Origin: Synergistaceae bacterium
GTDB taxonomy: Bacteria; Synergistota; Synergistia; Synergistales; Aminobacteriaceae
Assembly: GCA_031274425.1 (NCBI GenBank)
Contig: JAISQE010000070.1
Location: 1-51,972 of the forward strand
Direction: 5' to 3'
Length of the DNA stretch: 51,972 nt
Shown here: positions 48,694 through 51,972 of the stretch, piece after piece
How positions within the stretch are numbered: the first letter of the stretch is position 1
How the letters are laid out: every line of letters starts with the position of its first letter
Made by a program: the position numbers and the translations under genes
Notes under the pieces: generated by a model
What the model saw: only the letters and a program-made list of their open reading frames with translations
What the model was told of the DNA's origin: nothing
The model's database searches: none

Positions 48694-51240
48694 ATGAAAA
48701 ACCGTATATTTCACAGTGGACTGGCGATTTTCCCCGAAAATAGAACTTTTTTGGAGCGCCCGCGCATCAACAAGCTTTTGGACAGCGCCGTACGAAGTCC
48801 GCTTGTCACGATTTCCGCCGGCGCGGGCTACGGAAAAACGCAGGCGGTCTACTCCTTTCTCCAAAAATACGACGCGGTCGCCACGTGGATACAGCTTTCC
48901 GTGCGCGACAACTTGGGCACGCGCTTCTGGGAGAATTTTGTGCGCACGATCGCCCTGTACGACGAGCCCTTTGCGGCCTGGCTGTCGGAGATCGGCTTTC
49001 CCGAGACGGACGATCAGTTCGAAAAATATCTCTCCATCCCGGAGGACGAGATCGCGGGCAAAAAAAATGTGGTGGTGTTCGACGATTTCCACTTGATAGA
49101 AAACGCGTCGGTGCTCCAGTTCATCAAGCGATCCGTCCAAACGCCGTTCCCTAACATCACGACGATTCTCATTTCACGAATGGAGCCGGACATCAACACG
49201 GTCAGCCTGCTCTCGAAGGGGCTTGTCGTCAGCCTCAACGAGGACGACCTGCGCTTCACGGAGGAGGAAACGGCGCGGTACTTCCAGTTGCTGGGCATCC
49301 CCTTGTCCTCCCAGAGCGTTTCCAATATTTACGACGATACGGCCGGGTGGGCGTTTGCCCTGCATTTGATCGGATTGTCCCTGAAAAAATCGCCCTCCCA
49401 CGAGCGGGAAGCGCGCACCGCGATGAAGCTGAACATCTTCAAAATGATCGAAAACGAGATATTTCACGTGATCTCGGAGAGGCTCCAGCGTTTTTTGATC
49501 CGGCTCTCGCTGATCGATCAGCTTTCGACGGAGCTGGTCTCCATTCTGGCCAAGGACGAAACCCTCGTGGAAGAGATGAAAAAAATCAGCTCTTTCGTCC
49601 GCTATGACATCTATCTGAACGCGTACCTGATCCACCACCTGTTTCTCGATTATTTGCGGCAAAAACAGGAACTTCTGACGGAGAACGAAAAACGCGACAC
49701 GTATTTGAGAGCGGCGCGCTGGTGCGACAAAAACGACCATAAGATGGACGCCATCTCCTACTATGAGAAGGCCGGGAAATACAAGCCGATCATGAAGATC
49801 GTGTACCACTTCCCGTTGCAGATTCCGATCGATCAAGCGAAATTCGTCCTCGACATCTACGACAACGGGCCGCCCCAGCGGTTGGAGCGAATCGCCTCTT
49901 ACTGCCTCCAGCGCTCCCGCCTGCTCATCAGTTTGGGCCGCTACGAGGAGGCCATCGCGGAGAACAACGCGCATATAAAAAAATACTCGGCTTTGCCGAG
50001 TTCGGACTTCAACAACTACGTTCTGTGGGGCGCGTATCAGGCATTGGGCGTCATAAACTATTTCACGCTTCCCTGGACCGACCGTTGCGACTTCGACGTC
50101 CTGTTGGAGAAAGCGGATTATTATTACCGGCTCAACCCTTCCAACGAGTTCGGATCCGTGACGAACATCAGCCTGGACGCCTGGGGCTCCAAGGTCGGCA
50201 CGGCGAGGCCCGGCGCGATGGAGGAGTATATCGAGACGTTGACCCGCGCGATTCCCTACATGATGAACATTTTGAACGGCTGCATGTACGGGCTGGACGA
50301 TCTGGCAAGGGGCGAACTCCAATTTTACAAGGGCGACCTGAAGATGGCCGAAAAGTTCATCAAACAAGCGCTTTTGAAGGCGGAGACGCGGAATCAGTAT
50401 GAGGTGAGAAACCGGGCGTTGTTTTATCTCCTGCGCATTGGAGTCGCCCAAGGGGATTTCGAGAAAACCCAGGGAGTGCTCAAAGACCTGGAAGCGCAGC
50501 TCGAAATGGGCGAATACGGCGCCCGCTTCATCACTTACGACATCGTATCGAGTTGGTACTACTTGATCATCGGCCAGCCCCAGCGCGTCGCGAGTTGGTT
50601 GAAGGGCAACTTCGCGCAGAGTTCGTTCGCCATCTTCAAGGCGAATTTCGGAAACCTCATCAAGGCAAAATTCTACTACGCCAACAAGCGCTATTACGAG
50701 CTGCTCTCCTTCCTGGAGAGCGAGCAGGCCCCGACCGCGGTGTTGTTCGGGAAACTGGAGATGAAGGTGCTGGAGGCCGCCTGCCAATACCAGGTGAAGA
50801 ACAGGGACGCGTCGCTGCTGGCGCTGCGGGAAGCTTACAACCTGGCGCTTTCGAACGACCTGACGATGCCGTTCATCGCATTGGGCAAAGCTATGCGCAC
50901 GCTCACCGCCGCGGCGATACGGGACAAAAAATGCGACATCCCCCGCCAATGGCTCGAAATGATCAACCGCAAGGCGGCCACGTACGCGAAGCGGCGGCTT
51001 CTCGTCATCTCGGAGTACAAAAAGGCGAACAACCTAGGGGACGACGTGTCCCTGTCGCCCAGAGAAATGGACGTCCTGCGCGACTTGTACCACGGCCTGT
51101 CGCGATCGGAAATCGCCGCCAACCACGACCTGTCGATCAACACGGTGAAGATGGTGTTGAACACGGTCTACACGAAGCTGGGCGCGGACAACGTCGCGGA
51201 CGTCATTCGCACCGCCCTCGACCGAAAATTGATAAAATAA
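48694..51240 (+). CDS. MalT-like LuxR-family transcriptional regulator (LAL type)
   Basis: An 848-residue STAND-class regulator. The P-loop SAGAGYGKTQAVYSFL (about 41-56) and Walker B NVVVFDDFHLI lead a NACHT-like ATPase. TPR-like helical repeats follow (about 350-760, with LISLGRYEEAIAENNAHIKKY and LARGELQFYKGDLKMAEKFI). A C-terminal LuxR helix-turn-helix (about 785-848) has LSPREMDVLRDLYHGLSRSEIAANHDLSINTVKMVLNTVYTKLGA. Inducer binding to the TPR region would promote oligomerisation and activation. The ribosome site is weak, which suggests low or regulated translation. It is divergent from the hybrid kinase, with the phased array between them. Confidence 0.9.
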   Translation: MKNRIFHSGLAIFPENRTFLERPRINKLLDSAVRSPLVTISAGAGYGKTQAVYSFLQKYDAVATWIQLSVRDNLGTRFWENFVRTIALYDEPFAAWLSEIGFPETDDQFEKYLSIPEDEIAGKKNVVVFDDFHLIENASVLQFIKRSVQTPFPNITTILISRMEPDINTVSLLSKGLVVSLNEDDLRFTEEETARYFQLLGIPLSSQSVSNIYDDTAGWAFALHLIGLSLKKSPSHEREARTAMKLNIFKMIENEIFHVISERLQRFLIRLSLIDQLSTELVSILAKDETLVEEMKKISSFVRYDIYLNAYLIHHLFLDYLRQKQELLTENEKRDTYLRAARWCDKNDHKMDAISYYEKAGKYKPIMKIVYHFPLQIPIDQAKFVLDIYDNGPPQRLERIASYCLQRSRLLISLGRYEEAIAENNAHIKKYSALPSSDFNNYVLWGAYQALGVINYFTLPWTDRCDFDVLLEKADYYYRLNPSNEFGSVTNISLDAWGSKVGTARPGAMEEYIETLTRAIPYMMNILNGCMYGLDDLARGELQFYKGDLKMAEKFIKQALLKAETRNQYEVRNRALFYLLRIGVAQGDFEKTQGVLKDLEAQLEMGEYGARFITYDIVSSWYYLIIGQPQRVASWLKGNFAQSSFAIFKANFGNLIKAKFYYANKRYYELLSFLESEQAPTAVLFGKLEMKVLEAACQYQVKNRDASLLALREAYNLALSNDLTMPFIALGKAMRTLTAAAIRDKKCDIPRQWLEMINRKAATYAKRRLLVISEYKKANNLGDDVSLSPREMDVLRDLYHGLSRSEIAANHDLSINTVKMVLNTVYTKLGADNVADVIRTALDRKLIK

Positions 51241-51260
51241 TTTGACGAAATAGCGCTTAG

Positions 51261-51278
51261 AGCGGGCTCTGCCCCGCT
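51261..51278. terminator. Hairpin between convergent genes
   Basis: AGCGGG (51261-51266) and CCCGCT (51273-51278) make a short GC stem after the MalT-like stop. There is no clear T-run on either strand, so it is a weak candidate. Confidence 0.35.
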
Positions 51279-51300
51279 CCGACGCGTTGCTTGGGTACGC

Positions 51301-51972
51301 TCACGTGCCGGATTCCATCGCCTCCAGTTCTTTGCGGAGGCGGTGGACGTTGCCCAACATCACCATCGCGCGGGAGATGTCCTCCGGGGGGGCTCCGCGT
51401 CGCTTCATCCTCTCCAGAACCCGCCTGCGCCCCTCGTCGATGCTCTTCTGTTCCTCCTTGGAAAGGGGCCTGCCCCGCTCTTTCATGACCGCGGCGCGGG
51501 CGTCCGCGTTGTGGAGGGGCTTTATGTAGACGCCTCCCCTGGACGCGTTCCTGTAGAGGACTTTGCCGGCGCGGTTGCAGATGCCGAAGTTGTCCAGGTT
51601 GCCCTTCAGCTCCAGAGCCTTCACCGTTTCGGGGATGTTGTTGTACGTTTTGTTGTGGGATTCCAGGCTGGTCCAAAGCCCGTAACCCGCGTCCTCCCTC
51701 TCTTCCTCGTAACGCTCCAGAATGCCGAGCCTGCTGATCTCGCCCCCCGTGGCCATGACCAGCGCGTCGACGCGGTACCTCCGCTCCTTGAGGCGGTTGA
51801 CGAGGTTCACCAGCAGGTCGCCGCCGCGCAGGTTCCCCTCGAAGACGATATCCCGGCGGTTTTCCGCCGCGCTCACGAGCAATCGCTGCATCCATATCTT
51901 GACGTCCGGGTCGGTTTTGTCGGCGTAGCGCTTCTCGTCCGACGCCAGGATCTCCTCGGAAAGCGGATGGGC
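51301..51972 (-). CDS. Zeta-toxin-family kinase, C-terminal part (cut by window edge)
   Basis: The frame is open to the window end and gives 223 residues. NRRDIVFEGNLRGGDLLVNLVNRLKERRYRVDALVMATGGEISRLGILERYEE matches the second half of zeta toxins: the substrate-binding ExT-type strand (here EGN), then the helix ending in ERYEEE. SLESHNKTYNNIPETVKALE follows as in that family. Zeta toxins phosphorylate UDP-GlcNAc (or related sugars) and block peptidoglycan synthesis. The Walker A half would lie outside the window. No antitoxin-like gene lies on the 3' side. A chromosomal house-keeping UDP-sugar kinase of the same fold is an alternative. Confidence 0.75.
   Translation of the reverse strand, partial: AHPLSEEILASDEKRYADKTDPDVKIWMQRLLVSAAENRRDIVFEGNLRGGDLLVNLVNRLKERRYRVDALVMATGGEISRLGILERYEEEREDAGYGLWTSLESHNKTYNNIPETVKALELKGNLDNFGICNRAGKVLYRNASRGGVYIKPLHNADARAAVMKERGRPLSKEEQKSIDEGRRRVLERMKRRGAPPEDISRAMVMLGNVHRLRKELEAMESGT

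Noticed and set aside
1-51972. tRNA and rRNA genes
   Set aside because: No tRNA-like TTCRA-type blocks with matching acceptor stems and no rRNA sequences were seen, though a covariance search would be needed to exclude a tRNA.

Overview
The window is about 52 kb of GC-rich, gene-dense bacterial chromosome, with roughly 40 genes on both strands. The gene content fits an anaerobic, amino-acid- and peptide-using, double-membraned bacterium. It includes an Opp-type peptide transporter, periplasmic binding proteins, a parvulin-type foldase with a signal peptide, a DhnA-type class I aldolase, a corrinoid uptake operon, and MalT-like LuxR plus hybrid-kinase signalling. A member of the Synergistota is my best guess. 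This is an inference from gene content and style only; no rRNA or other taxonomic marker lies in the window.

Layout. 1-90: tail of a probable transposase. 0.5-5 kb (minus): zinc-type binding protein with a small His/Asp/Cys-rich membrane protein, a malate/lactate dehydrogenase-family enzyme, and the Mg transporter MgtE behind a clear promoter. 5.4-6.1 kb (plus): pirin-like protein. 6.1-15 kb (minus): one long operon, oppA-(inserted repeat)-oppB-oppC-oppD-oppF-AMP-forming ligase-amidohydrolase. 15-23 kb: unknown Ala/Ser-rich protein (plus), then homoserine dehydrogenase, Der GTPase, an asparaginase-like protein that has lost catalytic residues, an LUD-domain protein and an acidic TPR membrane protein (all minus). 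23-25 kb (plus): ammonium transporter fused to its own P-II regulator. 25-28.6 kb (minus): QueG-like ferredoxin protein, PlsY, a degenerate RelA/SpoT-like protein and a flavin-nucleotide-binding-type protein. 28.8-32.2 kb (plus): two unrelated P-loop ATPases with nuclease-like tails. 32.2-34 kb (minus): NagB and a PpiC foldase. 34.2-38.9 kb (plus): small membrane protein, CPBP protease, secreted protein, LytM/M23 peptidase and class I aldolase. 39-43.8 kb (minus): cobalamin riboswitch, exported CbiK, BtuC/D/F-like transporter and CobI/CbiL. 44-48.4 kb (minus): hybrid histidine kinase, REC-HD-GYP protein and two pilin-like proteins. 48.7-51.2 kb (plus): MalT-like LuxR regulator. 51.3 kb to the end (minus): zeta-toxin-like protein cut by the window edge.

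Non-coding structure stands out. A MITE-like element of 104-105 bp (TATAGTG ends, TA-type target) occurs in three full copies and one broken copy. The broken copy contains a second 91-bp element with perfect 10-bp inverted ends. Five copies of a degenerate AAATCGC repeat, the first four spaced exactly 33 bp apart, fill the divergent promoter region between the hybrid kinase and the MalT-like regulator. A GC-rich repeat with a hairpin flanks the cobalamin operon on both sides. The items most worth following up are the 33-bp-phased array with its signalling neighbours, the Amt-PII fusion whose T-loop lacks the uridylylation tyrosine, the catalytically degenerate asparaginase-like and RelA/SpoT-like proteins, and the nested small elements.
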